From: Bradyrhizobium sp. CCBAU 051011
Lineage (GTDB): Bacteria > Pseudomonadota > Alphaproteobacteria > Rhizobiales > Xanthobacteraceae
Assembly: GCF_009930815.1 (NCBI RefSeq)
Contig: NZ_CP022222.1
Location: 8,164,501 to 8,228,500, forward strand
Length of the DNA: 64,000 nt
Reading direction: 5' to 3'
Notes under the pieces: generated by a model
The model's database searches: none
Told to the model about the DNA's origin: nothing
The model's input: the letters and a program-made list of their open reading frames with translations, nothing else
In this document: piece after piece, positions 45,657-55,157 of the stretch
Numbering within the stretch: position 1 is the stretch's first letter
How the letters are laid out: the number at the start of each line of letters is the position of its first letter
Translations under genes and position numbers: made by a program

Positions 45657-46990
45657 GACGCAATAGGACGCACAATGCCTCCACGCTGCTCGCTTGTCCT
45701 ACCTATTCACAGGCAAGGAACGGGGCGGTAACCTTAGCAGAAGATCGCGATGTGTCCGTGAAATTGCGGATTGACGTTACTCAATTTTAAAGCGCATGAT
45801 CGTGCCTGGATGTAAGAACCCAATCGCGATTTGGCAGATTATTGAGTGGTATCTTATCTCCCGACTACCGGAAGCGGTGCGCCATGTCCAAGGCACTTTG
45901 GGTTCTTACATCATCACCGGGCCGGCCGGTGTGCCGCGAGGTAAGAACCGCAGCGAAACGGTCGGCGGCTTTTAGGTCGCGAGAACCCCATGACCCGACA
46001 ACAAATTAAGCGCCGCGCGGCATTCGTCGCGCTTGCGCGCCTCTGTTCGCACGAACTCCTCCACGACGACGCAACCTCGCAGTTAGGGGCTGCTCAACAG
46101 CCCGTTGAACCACATTGCAACTGGAGACCTGACATAAGTGAGGAAGCCGTCGACCAGACTGAATTCATTGAGAACCAGCGATGGGACGCCCCGGGTTTCA
46201 TCGCAAGGACGCTGGAGGGCGCCAAAGGCCAATGCACCAGTCGATTGGGCAGGGAGTGCTTCGATGGCTTGACAGCAATCGTCGGGCAGCTGCCGGCCGT
46301 GTCCCTCGACATGGATACCCATCGATGACAATCGTGTGTTGTTCGTGGAGCTGGCGGTCGAGATCGATGTGGGCCAGTGGCTGCCGACGACGGCGGCGGA
46401 ATTTTTGGACGATTTTTCGCCCGCATTGACTATTTGGCCGCCCACGAGGCAGAGCGGGAGGCACTCCTCCAACGCCACATCGACAGTGCGAATGCAGCTT
46501 GTGAGAGCACCGCCGCGAAACCCTGCGGACAGCCGGCATGCTGTCATAACGAGTCGAGTCCACCCGCGAGAGGAACCTACCTTCCGCGGAACGAGGCCCC
46601 CGCCGTCCATCGCCCCCGGACGGCAGGGGTTTTTGTGACAGGGGCGGAGCTGCGCGCGGGGCAGTGCAAGGAGCAAGAGGCCAAAGGACGCCATCGCGAG
46701 CCCCCCCCACGCCGGCGGCTCTTCTCATGGCGTGTAAGGGCGTTTGCCTGACACTGGCGCCGTGGGGGCACACGTGCTCTTCACCGTGCTCTTACGGAAT
46801 CCACAGAGGCCGTGGAAACCTCTAGGGTGACTCTGCCGGGTCTGCATTTCATTCCGGATCAATTTTCACCGGCAGGGGGGTCGCCAAGAGGCGGCCCCTT
46901 TCGGTTCATAGCTTCACGTTGGTTTCAAAGAAGCCGCCTGAGTGGCGGGCGTGCTTAGGTGGGAGGACTTAGTCCGTAGCGAGTTTAGCA
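45657..46990. other. gene-poor stretch before IS copy B
   Basis: It holds an inverted-repeat mini-element (separate entry), several 100-200 codon frames of arginine/proline-rich composition that I regard as spurious, and a GC-rich hairpin with AAGAGGCGGCCCCTTT near 46890. No protein family is recognised. Confidence 0.35.
45810..45911. repeat. 102-bp inverted-repeat element (MITE-like)
   Basis: ATGTAAGAACCCAA (45810-45823) and TTGGGTTCTTACAT (45898-45911) are perfect 14-bp inverted repeats around about 74 bp of non-repetitive sequence. Size and symmetry suggest a miniature inverted-repeat element or a bound pair of operator half-sites. No target duplication is obvious. Confidence 0.45.
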
Positions 46991-46999
46991 AGTCGTCCG

Positions 47000-48274
47000 T
47001 TAAGAAACCGATTTCAGCGGTGATCGGTCGCTGAGGGCAGCGATGAGGGTGGTCAGGATCAGGCGCCAAAGAGCCTTCAGCCAGGCGAGGATGCGGCGGA
47101 AGTTATGGCCGACGGCGGAGAGGATGACGTTAGCCGCATCGCCTGCGCTGCCTTTGAGGTAGCAGCGGCCGAGGTGACCGTCGGCCTTCAGGTGTCCGAT
47201 GATGGGTTCGATGGCGGAGCGACGGCGCAGCTCGCGCTTGATAACACCGAAGACGCCGCGCTTCTGGCCGGAGATGAAGACACGACGCGGGCTCTGCGTG
47301 TCATGCCCGCGGTATCCCTTGTCGACATAGGCCCGCTCGATCGCACAGCCGGTGACTGTCTCGGTGCGGTCGATGACGTCCCGCAAGGTGTGGCCGTCGT
47401 ACGGGTTATCGGGTAGCGCCCTGGCGTGCAGCACGAACAGGCCACCGGGAGCACGGCGGTTGTTGGTGACGATGGAGGCTTTGACACCGAACTCGTAAGG
47501 CGCGGCTGCTTTGCCCTTGCCGATGCACTCCACCTCCGGGGCGTGAAAGGAATAAAGCTTCCAGCCGCGCTGGCGCTGCTGCTGCGAGCGGATCTGCGTG
47601 GCTCAGCTGAGCGGGAGGACGAACGCGTTCTCGAGCACAGCCTGACCTTCGATCTTGCGGCGGATATCGCGGATGATCCGGCCCAGCCGGCTGCGCAGGA
47701 TGCGCAACTGCCGCTGATGCCGCTTGAATTGCTTGGCATGGGCGTAGCGGGAAGCCATCATTGCCGCGGTCTTGGCAATGCGAAGATAGGACTGCCGCAG
47801 CTTGACCCCGTGCTTCCTCGCCAGGCGGTTGAGCCCCTTGATCGCCGCGTGCAGCAGCTTCGCATCGGTCGGGAAGGTGATGGCCTTCGGCTGCACGGTG
47901 GTATCGACCGTGACCCGCTTGAGGTCCTGGCTGCGTAACGCGCCGGCCTCGTGCGCCACCCGCAAGCTCTCGGCCAGCAACAGCTCCAGCTTGTCGCCAA
48001 GCCGCTTGCGCCAGTGGCTCAGGTCCGAGCGCTCGTGCGGGAACGCGTGCTGAAAGAACTCTTCGCCGGTGAAGTACTGGAAATATGGGTCGTGGACCCA
48101 GCGCTCGCACACCCCCTCATCGGACAGGCCGTAAATGTGCTTGAGCAGCAGCAGCCCGATCATGAAGCGGGTCGCGATGCCCGGCCGGCCGTTCTCGCTG
48201 TAAAGCGGCGCGATCTCGCCGTCGATCCAGTCCCAATCGACCTTGCCGGCGAGCTGAACCAGCTCGTGCTTCAT
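47000..48274 (-). pseudogene. IS5-like transposase, copy B, interrupted by TGA
   Basis: The reading has LLLLKHIYGLSDEGVCERWV, VTVDTTVQPKAITFPTDA, then AFVLPLS followed by an in-frame TGA (47603-47605). It then resumes with ATQIRSQQQRQRGW, VECIGKGKAAAPYEFGVKAS, YVDKGYRGHD and RRRSAIEPIIGHLKADGHLG. A single CGA-to-TGA change separates the first catalytic Asp from the rest. Confidence 0.85.
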
Positions 48275-48410
48275 GTTGATGATCTAGTCCAGCCTGGCCC
48301 GGAACAGGTCGCCCGATCCCGTCGTCCTGTGCTTCTTCGGCCGCATCGCCCCTCCGATGCGGACAGGGAATCATGCTTCGTCCCCGAAAGGGAATCTCGA
48401 AAGCGAAATT

Positions 48411-48445
48411 GCAAGGTTCCAGGGCTCGAAGCCTCAGAACCTTGC
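48411..48445 (-). repeat. subterminal hairpin of IS copy B
   Basis: GCAAGGTTC pairs with GAACCTTGC, with an inner GGCT/AGCC stem. It lies at the same place relative to the transposase as the hairpins of copies A and C but differs in sequence. Confidence 0.7.
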
Positions 48446-48676
48446 AATCTCAAAACAGTATTCCCGCCAAATTGCGATTCCAGATCAGTCGCTTGGTCGC
48501 TCTTAACGGACGACTAGCTGTAATGTGGTCGCAGGCGGTGCGGACTATTGGCGAGGTGGGGTTACAGTCATTGATTGATTTCTACCGGACTAGCTTAGAA
48601 ACTGAGAATGCAATCCCGCGCGATTTCTGGTTGCTTGCACCATGTCCACGGTTAAAGAAGAAATTCCGGTCGAGAT

Positions 48677-48880
48677 ATGGATGCAATCCGGTTTCTGAAC
48701 GATGATGCAAGTTGGCGGTCTATTTTTGGACAAAAGAAGAATGCACGATTGAAGGATCAAGAGTTGGTCTTGCGCGCTTTGGCCATGTTTGCTCGTCGCG
48801 AAAGCTATCAAAGTCCAATGCGCGGCTTTCTGAACGATTTCGCCGCAAGCAAAGGAGTTATCTGTCGTGACCGGAATTGA
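48677..48880 (+). pseudogene. DUF262-type protein fragment
   Basis: The phrases SWRSIFGQKKNARLKDQELV, LRALAMFARRESYQSPMRGF and LNDFAAS match the middle of DUF262 (ParB-like nuclease family, often with HNH) proteins as I remember them. Only about 65 codons remain. IS copy B lies on its upstream side and Tn3-like debris on its downstream side. Confidence 0.45.
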
Positions 48881-48932
48881 TGCTAGGGCTTTCGATCGTC
48901 TTGCTTAGTGAAATAGCCACGTCGGAGGAAGT

Positions 48933-49062
48933 CGCTGGCAGAAGGCGCTGCGGGAAGTCGGCCCCGTCGAACGATCACTGTTCATGATCGAATGGTATTC
49001 GAGCCCGGCCTTCCGGCGATGACAAGCCGGCCTCTACAAGGGTGAGGCAGCGCACAAACCCA
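48933..49062 (+). pseudogene. Tn3-family transposase fragment
   Basis: The reading RWQKALREVGPVERSLFMIE, WYSSPAFRR, stop (TGA where Cys is expected), QAGLYKGEAAHK matches the conserved C-terminal TnpA phrase of Tn3 transposons. No Tn3 terminal repeat was found nearby. Confidence 0.65.
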
Positions 49063-49188
49063 AGCATGGGTGTTCACGAGCGCGGCGAAATCCGTGACCG
49101 GTCATTCGAGAGCCAGGTAGTCGTCCGTGAAGAATGCGGAACGACCTGAGAAATAAGCAGAAGCGGTCTTGATATAGTATTGGATTTT

Positions 49189-49223
49189 GCAGGAAAGCGG
49201 TGTGTTGGACCACGCTTTCCTGC
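49189..49223 (+). repeat. subterminal hairpin of IS copy C
   Basis: GCAGGAAAGCG pairs with CGCTTTCCTGC. It is followed by the same GATTTTGCTTTTGAG track as in copy A. Confidence 0.7.
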
Positions 49224-49787
49224 GTTTTGGGATTTTGCTTTTGAGCGATTCATGATTCCCTGACCGCGGGTCATCGGCATTGGGGAAGGCGATGAGCAAA
49301 CCGCAGGATGATCGCCAGAAAGACCTGCTGCTTCCGGCCCTCGATCAAATCATCGACATGGGTCACCCGCTGGTGCGGTTGGCGGCGCTGATCGACTGGA
49401 ACATCCTGGATGACCGCTTTAGTTCGGTGTGCCAAGCAGGTCGGGGCAGCCTGGCCTGCCGACGCGGCTGGTCGCCGGCCTGTTCATTTTGAAGCACATG
49501 CACAACCTGTCAGATGAGGTGCTGTGCGCTCGCTGGATCGAGAACCCCTATTACCAATACTTCTGCGGCGAATTGAGCTTCTGCCACCGTCTGCCGTTCG
49601 ATCGATCGTCGATGACACGCTGGCGCCAGCGGCTCGGCGAGGAACAGCTCGGTAAGCATCCGCCCAAGGCCGCGGGAGACTCTGGTCCGAACTCCAGGCC
49701 GGCCGTGCAATGATGTGTGGACGGCGTATTTTCCGCGATTGACGGCCGGTTCGTGCGATGGCCTCGTTTCTATCAAGGAGCGAGGTT

Positions 49788-50225
49788 ATGCTGATCGAAG
49801 AGCAGCTTCGGGAGCGGCTAAAGAAGGTGGAGGCGCTGTATTTCGGCGCGACCACTGCGGGAGAACGTGATGCCGCCGAAGCCGCAGCAGAGCGGCTGAA
49901 GGCCAAGCTCGAGGAGGCCTGCCGCCGCGATCCCGCCGTCGAGATGAAGTTCAGCTTGCCGGACCAATGGTCGGTCCGATTGTTCATCGCCTTGTGCAGG
50001 CGTTATGGCATTCGGCCGTTCCGATATCCGCGGCAGCGCTCGACGACGATCATGGTCAGGGCGCCGCGCCGCTTTTTCGACACCGTGGTGTGGCGGCAGT
50101 TTTCTGACCTGCACACGGACCTCTGGCTCTATTTCGAGCAGACGACGGAGCGGCTGATCCGGGAGGCTATCCACGCCGATACTGCGGACGCCGAGACCGC
50201 AGTCGAGCCGGCCAGCCTACGATGA
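49788..50225 (+). CDS. 145-aa passenger protein of the IS66 element
   Basis: Starts at ATG 49788 with AAGGAG upstream. It begins with a coiled-coil segment (LIEEQLRERLKKVEALYF, GERDAAEAAAERLKAKLEEA), then FSLPDQWSVRLFIALCRRYG, PRRFFDTVVWRQFSDLHTDL, WLYFEQTTERLIREAIHAD. It is convergent to tnpC and lies inside the IS ends. I recognise it as a protein type frequent in Bradyrhizobium genomes but not by function. Its presence inside the IS could explain that abundance. Confidence 0.65.
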   Translation: MLIEEQLRERLKKVEALYFGATTAGERDAAEAAAERLKAKLEEACRRDPAVEMKFSLPDQWSVRLFIALCRRYGIRPFRYPRQRSTTIMVRAPRRFFDTVVWRQFSDLHTDLWLYFEQTTERLIREAIHADTADAETAVEPASLR

Positions 50226-50326
50226 CGCGCCTCATGCCGCCATCCCAGTTCGTTCGGGTGCGACACTCCATTTCCACGCCAGAAGATCGCGCAGCCCGTC
50301 GATGCCGGTTTGACCCGACGTGATAG

Positions 50327-51994
50327 TTAGGCTGCCTGAGCGGCGGCGGGATTTGACGCCGTGCGTTTCCATTCCCAGGGCAGCAGCTCATGGAGCCGCC
50401 CCTGCGGGATGCCGGCGATGCGGCCGAGTACGTCGGCAAGCCAGGCCAGCGGATCGATATCGTTGAGCTTGGCCGTCATGATCAGCGTGGCCATGGCAGC
50501 GGCACGGTCGGCCCCGCGTTCGGAGCCGGCGAACAGCCAGGATTTGCGTCCCAGGGCAAAGCCGCGCAGCGCGCGTTCGGCCGCGTTGTTGGTGAGGCAG
50601 ATCCGGCCGTCGTCGATGAATCGCGCAAACCGGCCCCAACGCTTGAGCATGTAGTCGATCGGCTCGGCAACGGAGGCCGAGCGCGACAGACGGGCACGCT
50701 CCTCCCGCAGCCAGGCTTCCAGGGCCGTCACAAGAGGGGCGCTCTGCTCCTGGCGGACGCGCCGCCGCTCGTCAGCGACAAGGCCATTGATGCCGCGCTC
50801 GATATCAAACAGCATATCGATGCGCCTGACGGCCTGCAGCGCGACAGGCGAGATCGCGGCTGCCTTCTTGCCACGCCGGGCATTGGCGGCAATATCAGCC
50901 AACTCGAAGAACTGCCGCCTTGCGTGCGCCCAACACAGCGCCGACGTGATCGGCCCCGGCAAGCGGGACGGCGCGTAAAGCTCATTGTACCCGTCATAAG
51001 CGTCGGCCTGCAGAATGCCGGCGAAGTCGCGAAGATGCCGGACGGGATGTTCGTGCCGTCGGTCCCGCGAGGCATAATACAGCGCCGCCGGCGGTGCACG
51101 ACTGCCGAAGGGACGATCGTCGCGGACGTAGGTCCAGATATGCCCCTTGACCGTCTTGCCCTTCGCCAGGATCGGGATCGTGGTGTCGTCGCCGTGCAGT
51201 CGCTCGGCCGCCAGCACGTGGGCCTCGATCAGCGCGTGGAGTGGCTGCAGCACCGTCGTGCACGCCCCCACCTGGTCGGCCAGTGTCGATACGCTCAGAT
51301 CGATCCCCTCGCGGGCGTATCGCTCGCTCTGCCGGTTCAGCGGCTGGTGCTGGCCGAACTTCTCGAACAGGATCATGGCCAGAAGGTTCGGCCCTGCGAA
51401 GCCGCGCGGCGTCACATGGAACGGTGCCGGTGGCTGCGCGATCGTCTCGCAGCTCCGGCAGGAGAATCTCTCCCGCACCGTCTGGATCACCTTCCAGGAC
51501 CTGGGAACGACCTCCAGCGTCTCAGTGACGTCCTCGCCGAGCTTCGACAGCTTCGCCGAGCCGCAGCAGGGACAATTCTCGGGCGCAGCAATCACCACGC
51601 GCTCACGCGGTAGATGCTCGGGAAAGGGTTTGCGCGAAGGTCGCCTGCGCTCGAACGACTTGATCGTCTCCGTTCGCGCCGCCGCTTTCTCCACTGCCAG
51701 TTCATCCTCGGTTGCGGCGGCCTCCAGGTCTTCCAGTTGCAGTTCCATCTGTTCGAGAAGCCGCGCCGTGCGTTCCGAGCGGATGCCGTAGAGTTCGCGC
51801 CGCAGCTTCTCGATCTGGAGTTTCAGATGGGCGATCAGCGCTTCATGGCTGGAGAGGTCCGCCTGAGCGGTGGCCGCCTCGGCTTTGGCGCCCGCCGCAA
51901 CGGCTTCCGCTTCCACTCGCGCGGCGCGCTCCGCGAGGATCATCGCGTGGGCGGCAGCAAGATCGGACGGAAGCGATTCAGACGCGGGTTTCAC
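50327..51994 (-). CDS. IS66-family transposase TnpC
   Basis: 555 aa, intact. N-terminal coiled coil (EALIAHLKLQIEKLRRELYG), zinc-finger-type CPCCGSAKL, CRSCE, then the DDE domain (LHGDDTTIPILAKGKTVKGH; LQADAYDGYNELY; CWAHARRQFFEL) and the C-terminal DPLAWLADVLGRIAGIPQGR, LHELLPWEW. Confidence 0.9.
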   Translation of the reverse strand: MKPASESLPSDLAAAHAMILAERAARVEAEAVAAGAKAEAATAQADLSSHEALIAHLKLQIEKLRRELYGIRSERTARLLEQMELQLEDLEAAATEDELAVEKAAARTETIKSFERRRPSRKPFPEHLPRERVVIAAPENCPCCGSAKLSKLGEDVTETLEVVPRSWKVIQTVRERFSCRSCETIAQPPAPFHVTPRGFAGPNLLAMILFEKFGQHQPLNRQSERYAREGIDLSVSTLADQVGACTTVLQPLHALIEAHVLAAERLHGDDTTIPILAKGKTVKGHIWTYVRDDRPFGSRAPPAALYYASRDRRHEHPVRHLRDFAGILQADAYDGYNELYAPSRLPGPITSALCWAHARRQFFELADIAANARRGKKAAAISPVALQAVRRIDMLFDIERGINGLVADERRRVRQEQSAPLVTALEAWLREERARLSRSASVAEPIDYMLKRWGRFARFIDDGRICLTNNAAERALRGFALGRKSWLFAGSERGADRAAAMATLIMTAKLNDIDPLAWLADVLGRIAGIPQGRLHELLPWEWKRTASNPAAAQAA

Positions 51995-52038
51995 AAGGCG
52001 ATGGAATCACATCCATCACCGCCTGCAAGCCAAATCCA

Positions 52039-52386
52039 TCATCCCACCGACGTCGGACGCCAACTTTCCTGCGGATGGCGCCAATCGATCCCCGACAGCA
52101 GATAGCCGAGCTGCGCCGGAGAGATCGTTACCGCGCCGTCCGCCACGCTCGGCCACAAAAAGCGGCCTCGCTCCAGCCGCTTCGTGAACAGGCACGCGCC
52201 TTGGCCGTCGTGCCAGATCACCTTCAACAGATCGCCCCGACGTCCACGGAAGCAGAACAGATGACCGCTCAGCGGATCGCGCCGCAGCACCTCCTGCACC
52301 AGCAACGACAGGCTCGCAAACCCCTTCCTCATATCGGTGTGGCCGGTCGCGAGCCAGACCCGCACCCCCTGCGGAAGTGGGATCAT
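52039..52386 (-). CDS. IS66 Orf2 accessory protein TnpB
   Basis: 115 aa: VRVWLATGHTDMRKGFASLS, GHLFCFRGRRGDLLKVIWHD and GACLFTKRLERGRFLWP are the family signature. It overlaps the end of tnpA by 4 bp. Confidence 0.9.
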   Translation of the reverse strand: MIPLPQGVRVWLATGHTDMRKGFASLSLLVQEVLRRDPLSGHLFCFRGRRGDLLKVIWHDGQGACLFTKRLERGRFLWPSVADGAVTISPAQLGYLLSGIDWRHPQESWRPTSVG

Positions 52387-52832
52387 GGGCGCTCCAACAC
52401 ATCGAGAACCCGGCGAAGCGCCGCCGCGTCGACACCAGTGTCGACGATCACGCGAGGCCCGTGCATCAGCACGATCTCGATCCGGCCTGATGCCGTAGTC
52501 AGACAGGACGGAGACGGCACGTTCTCCGCAGGCACGACATGTTCCGGCACCGACGTCTGACTGCCCGCCAGGGATTCGCCTCGGATAATCGCCGGTGCAA
52601 ACACTGTGATCTCATCCGCCTCGACAAGCCGGCCTTCCCGAGCCAGCCGGCGCCACGTGAACAATTGGCTCGCGGACAGCCCGTTTCGCCGCGCCGTCAC
52701 CGACACAAGCCGTGGCCCGCTATAGCTCTCCGCCACGATCCGGTGCTTCTCTTCCAATGTCCAATGGCGCCGGGCTCCCGTCGAGATAACGTCAAGCCGC
52801 GAGGTCTTCGCAATAGGCGTATGCTCAGTCAT
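52383..52832 (-). CDS. IS66 Orf1 accessory protein TnpA
   Basis: 149 aa with an HTH region RRHWTLEEKHRIVAESYSGP, VTARRNGLSASQLFTWRRLA. It is the first gene of the tnpABC unit. Confidence 0.85.
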   Translation of the reverse strand: MTEHTPIAKTSRLDVISTGARRHWTLEEKHRIVAESYSGPRLVSVTARRNGLSASQLFTWRRLAREGRLVEADEITVFAPAIIRGESLAGSQTSVPEHVVPAENVPSPSCLTTASGRIEIVLMHGPRVIVDTGVDAAALRRVLDVLERP

Positions 52833-52883
52833 ACGCCTATGTCTTCACCGTCACATCATTCCAGGCAAGGCGGCCTTCGCCGG

Positions 52884-54462
52884 CTTACGATTACCCACAT
52901 TTTTGAGTCAGAGTTTTGCTCCCGTTGCGATATCGATGAATCGCGATAATCCGCGCCACATGATCAGATTCCCTGGTGGCGGATCGTTGGCGCGGGCGAG
53001 ATAGCCGCCGAGCCTGGCGATCTTGATGAGATAATGCGACAATGTTTTTCGTTGTGTGCTGACTGGATTCTTGTCTTTGACGAGCCGATCAAGCAATTGG
53101 ATTTCAGCTTTGGTCAGCACAAATTCCGGTGAAGCATTTGGCGCTGAACGATTGAGCATCGTCATCCAAAAAATGCGCCAGCTCACAACGCAGAATACCG
53201 AGATCAGATTCGTCAATCGCTGAGCAGTCCGCAGTTGCGAGTCCTCTGCCCTACAGCCGGATTTGAGTATCTTGTGGAAGACCTCGATCTTCCATCGCAG
53301 GGAATACCATTCGAGTTTCTCGATCGCATCCCCGCGCGATTGCACCGGAAGATCGGTCAGGAGTTTCCATTCAATCTTTTTTCTGTTCTTTGGCGCTCCT
53401 CTTTCATCAGCGTGGATCACCGTCAAAGTCAAAGCTGGATACCGCGACTGCTTGCCTATCGGTGGCAGAATACGGATTTTGCGATACCGGATTTCAAGAA
53501 CAGCCTGATCTGGATTGCCCTTGCTATCCTGGACTTCGATCCGGTGGAGACCTTTGACCAAGACCTCATCCATTATCGTTGCAACGGTATGATCGCCATC
53601 GCCTGCCAGGCGATTGACACAGGTCCTTACCAAGAAATGCGTTCCAACCTCTTGGGCGGCGCAAAACAATTCATAAATATCGGCCTCACGATCACCGATA
53701 TGGATGCATTGCGATGGCTTCTCGAAAAGCTCCGTGGATTGCTTGAGGTTCTCCAGCCACCGAATGCTCTCCTTGGTTTCAATGGGGATCCGTGTCAGGT
53801 TGACCTCGCGCCTGAGCGCAGCGACCCCTCTGAATTTCTTTCTGGTCCAGAACTTCACAGCGCTGAGCCCCAGTGGAAGCCCATCGAGGGTCACCGCAAG
53901 GCTCGAATGCATCAATATTCCGCATGTCGTGTACGTTTGGGGTTTTCCGTCCAATCTTCGAGAGTTGCTTTTGGGGATGCGCTTAATCATCCCGATCAGA
54001 TCCGGGCGCTCCCTTTGATAGGTGAATTCGGTCGTATCATGCAGAACAAGAACAGGTCCCTTCGCAGCCGCGATGCGTTCCCGCGTCGATTTAAAATGAC
54101 CAGACAGGATGTCGGCCTCGCTTACTCGTTCATTGGAGAAGAAACGATAGGCCGCCTTGGTATTCGCCCAGTCTTGGCAAACCATAGGAATGCTCTGGCC
54201 GACGTCTCCACCAATCTGCTTCAGCAGCATGCGAAATCTCTCGCCAAGCCGAGCGTCCTGGAATTCGCACAGCGCAGCTTCACGGTCAAACCAGGTCACC
54301 GCGTCAGACGCCGACCGATGCGCCTTCTCATCCCGGGCGCGTGAAGTCAGTCCCATAGAGCACCTCTTCTCGAATCAGGTGCCCATCAAAGAATCACAAG
54401 CGATTCTAGCGACTCAAGTTTTTCGGCTCAGTGCACCTCAAAAAAATGTGGGTAATCGTAAG
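52884..54462 (-). mobile_element. IS4-family insertion sequence nested in IS66
   Basis: 1,579 bp. Terminal inverted repeats CTTACGATTACCCACATTTTT at both ends and a perfect 9-bp target duplication CTTCGCCGG (52875-52883, 54463-54471). Confidence 0.9.
52908..54356 (-). CDS. IS4/Tn5-like transposase
   Basis: 482 aa, intact. N-terminal Tn5-type DNA-binding domain (REAALCEFQDARLGERFRML, DWANTKAAYRFFSNERVSEA), VLVLHDTTEFTY with first Asp, IGDREADIYELF with second Asp, and the YREK-type signature YSLRWKIEVFHKILKSGCRAE with the catalytic Glu. Confidence 0.9.
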   Translation of the reverse strand: MGLTSRARDEKAHRSASDAVTWFDREAALCEFQDARLGERFRMLLKQIGGDVGQSIPMVCQDWANTKAAYRFFSNERVSEADILSGHFKSTRERIAAAKGPVLVLHDTTEFTYQRERPDLIGMIKRIPKSNSRRLDGKPQTYTTCGILMHSSLAVTLDGLPLGLSAVKFWTRKKFRGVAALRREVNLTRIPIETKESIRWLENLKQSTELFEKPSQCIHIGDREADIYELFCAAQEVGTHFLVRTCVNRLAGDGDHTVATIMDEVLVKGLHRIEVQDSKGNPDQAVLEIRYRKIRILPPIGKQSRYPALTLTVIHADERGAPKNRKKIEWKLLTDLPVQSRGDAIEKLEWYSLRWKIEVFHKILKSGCRAEDSQLRTAQRLTNLISVFCVVSWRIFWMTMLNRSAPNASPEFVLTKAEIQLLDRLVKDKNPVSTQRKTLSHYLIKIARLGGYLARANDPPPGNLIMWRGLSRFIDIATGAKL

Positions 54463-54660
54463 CTTCGCCGGAGGAATACACAGCTCGTCGCGCTGATCCA
54501 GGAAAGTCTGTCGGTGGCGCACAAGACTGGCGCGATCGGCCCCAAGGACCTGGAGCGGGTGGTCGTTGCAGCCCAAGGCAGTTGCGCATCCGACCGACGC
54601 GCGGCTGATGCATCGGGCCATCATCAAGCTCGTTGGGCTCGCCAAGCGAGGGACGATCCT

Positions 54661-55157
54661 GGCAAGGTCTTCATCAAGCCCGAGTTCCTCTTTCAACTGC
54701 TGATGCGCCTGTTCGCAAATCCATCGTGCCTTGCCTCACACAAGTGGGGCGGAAAAAAAAGAATCAACGGACCGCCGCCTCAGCCTAGCCTGCCGGCCGT
54801 ACGCCACGCGATCGTCGGTCTCATACTTCGACCGCTATCTCAGCAATGCCCACACTGCAGAAGACGAAGCCGTGAAAAACAGTACCGTCAGTGAATCTGC
54901 CAAAGTAGTGCTAGGTTGCGCGCAAGCACGCCATGTGGACGCGCGGCGACCGTTAGGGAGCGCCGATCGCCTCGAGCCAGCCATTTGAAATCGTCGTGTT
55001 CGTCATTCATCACAGGAGGGCCGGGGCGCCGAGACGTGATGATCAGGTAGTGCCTGTGTCGAGCCTGTCGGCATTATCTCGCGCCAGCCAGCGATGCCCA
55101 GGCATCGACCCGCAACCAGAGCTCGCGAACAATTGGGCCCAATGTCGCGATGAACCA
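54661..55157. other. no gene recognised
   Basis: The tail of the decayed IS5-like copy C runs into this region. No motif or supported frame is seen up to the ABC transporter stop. Confidence 0.4.

Larger units (their letters stand above)
46991..48515 (-). mobile_element. IS5-like insertion sequence, copy B (inactivated)
   Basis: 1,525 bp with terminal repeats AGTCGTCCGTTAAGA (left) and TCTTAACGGACGACT (right). It has the same organisation as copies A and C but is clearly divergent. Flanks are AGCA and AGCT, so a 4-bp duplication is uncertain. Confidence 0.8.
49652..54479 (-). mobile_element. IS66-family element carrying a passenger gene and interrupted by IS4
   Basis: The ends are GTAAGCATCCGCCCAAGG on the left and the reverse complement GTATTCCTCCGGCGAAGC on the right (12 of 18 positions match). 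The target duplication is ACAGCTCG (49644-49651 and 54480-54487), the 8 bp typical of IS66. It contains tnpA, tnpB, tnpC on the minus strand, a 145-aa gene on the plus strand, and an IS4 near the right end. Confidence 0.85.
49292..54655 (+). pseudogene. IS5-like transposase, copy C, in two pieces
   Basis: Piece 1 (49292-49651) reads DLLLPALDQIIDMGHPLVRL, with a frameshift near 49435, then LPTRLVAGLFILKHMHNLSD, RWRQRLGEEQL. Piece 2 (54488-54655) reads VALIQESLSVAHKTGAIGPK, DLERVVV, then shifts frame and decays. The catalytic domain is lost. Confidence 0.8.
49118..54660 (+). mobile_element. IS5-like element, copy C, interrupted by IS66 and truncated at its 3' side
   Basis: The left end AGTCGTCCGTGAAGAA (49118) matches copies A and B. 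Removing the IS66 (49652-54479) and one copy of its 8-bp duplication joins GAGGAACAGCTC to GTCGCGCTGATC exactly in frame. The element decays after about 54660. An unlinked piece of a related transposase is at 62971-63054. Confidence 0.8.

Noticed and set aside
45796..45975. 59-codon ATG frame across the inverted-repeat element
   Set aside because: Its open state partly follows from the palindromic sequence, with no ribosome binding site and no recognised motif.
46083..46773. Overlapping 110-200 codon frames on both strands
   Set aside because: High arginine/proline content, no ribosome binding site or motif, and mutually exclusive overlaps.
50390..51613. 407-codon open frame on the plus strand
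   Set aside because: Antisense to IS66 TnpC, which carries all family motifs.
53235..54344. 369-codon open frame on the plus strand
   Set aside because: Antisense to the intact IS4 transposase; a composition shadow.
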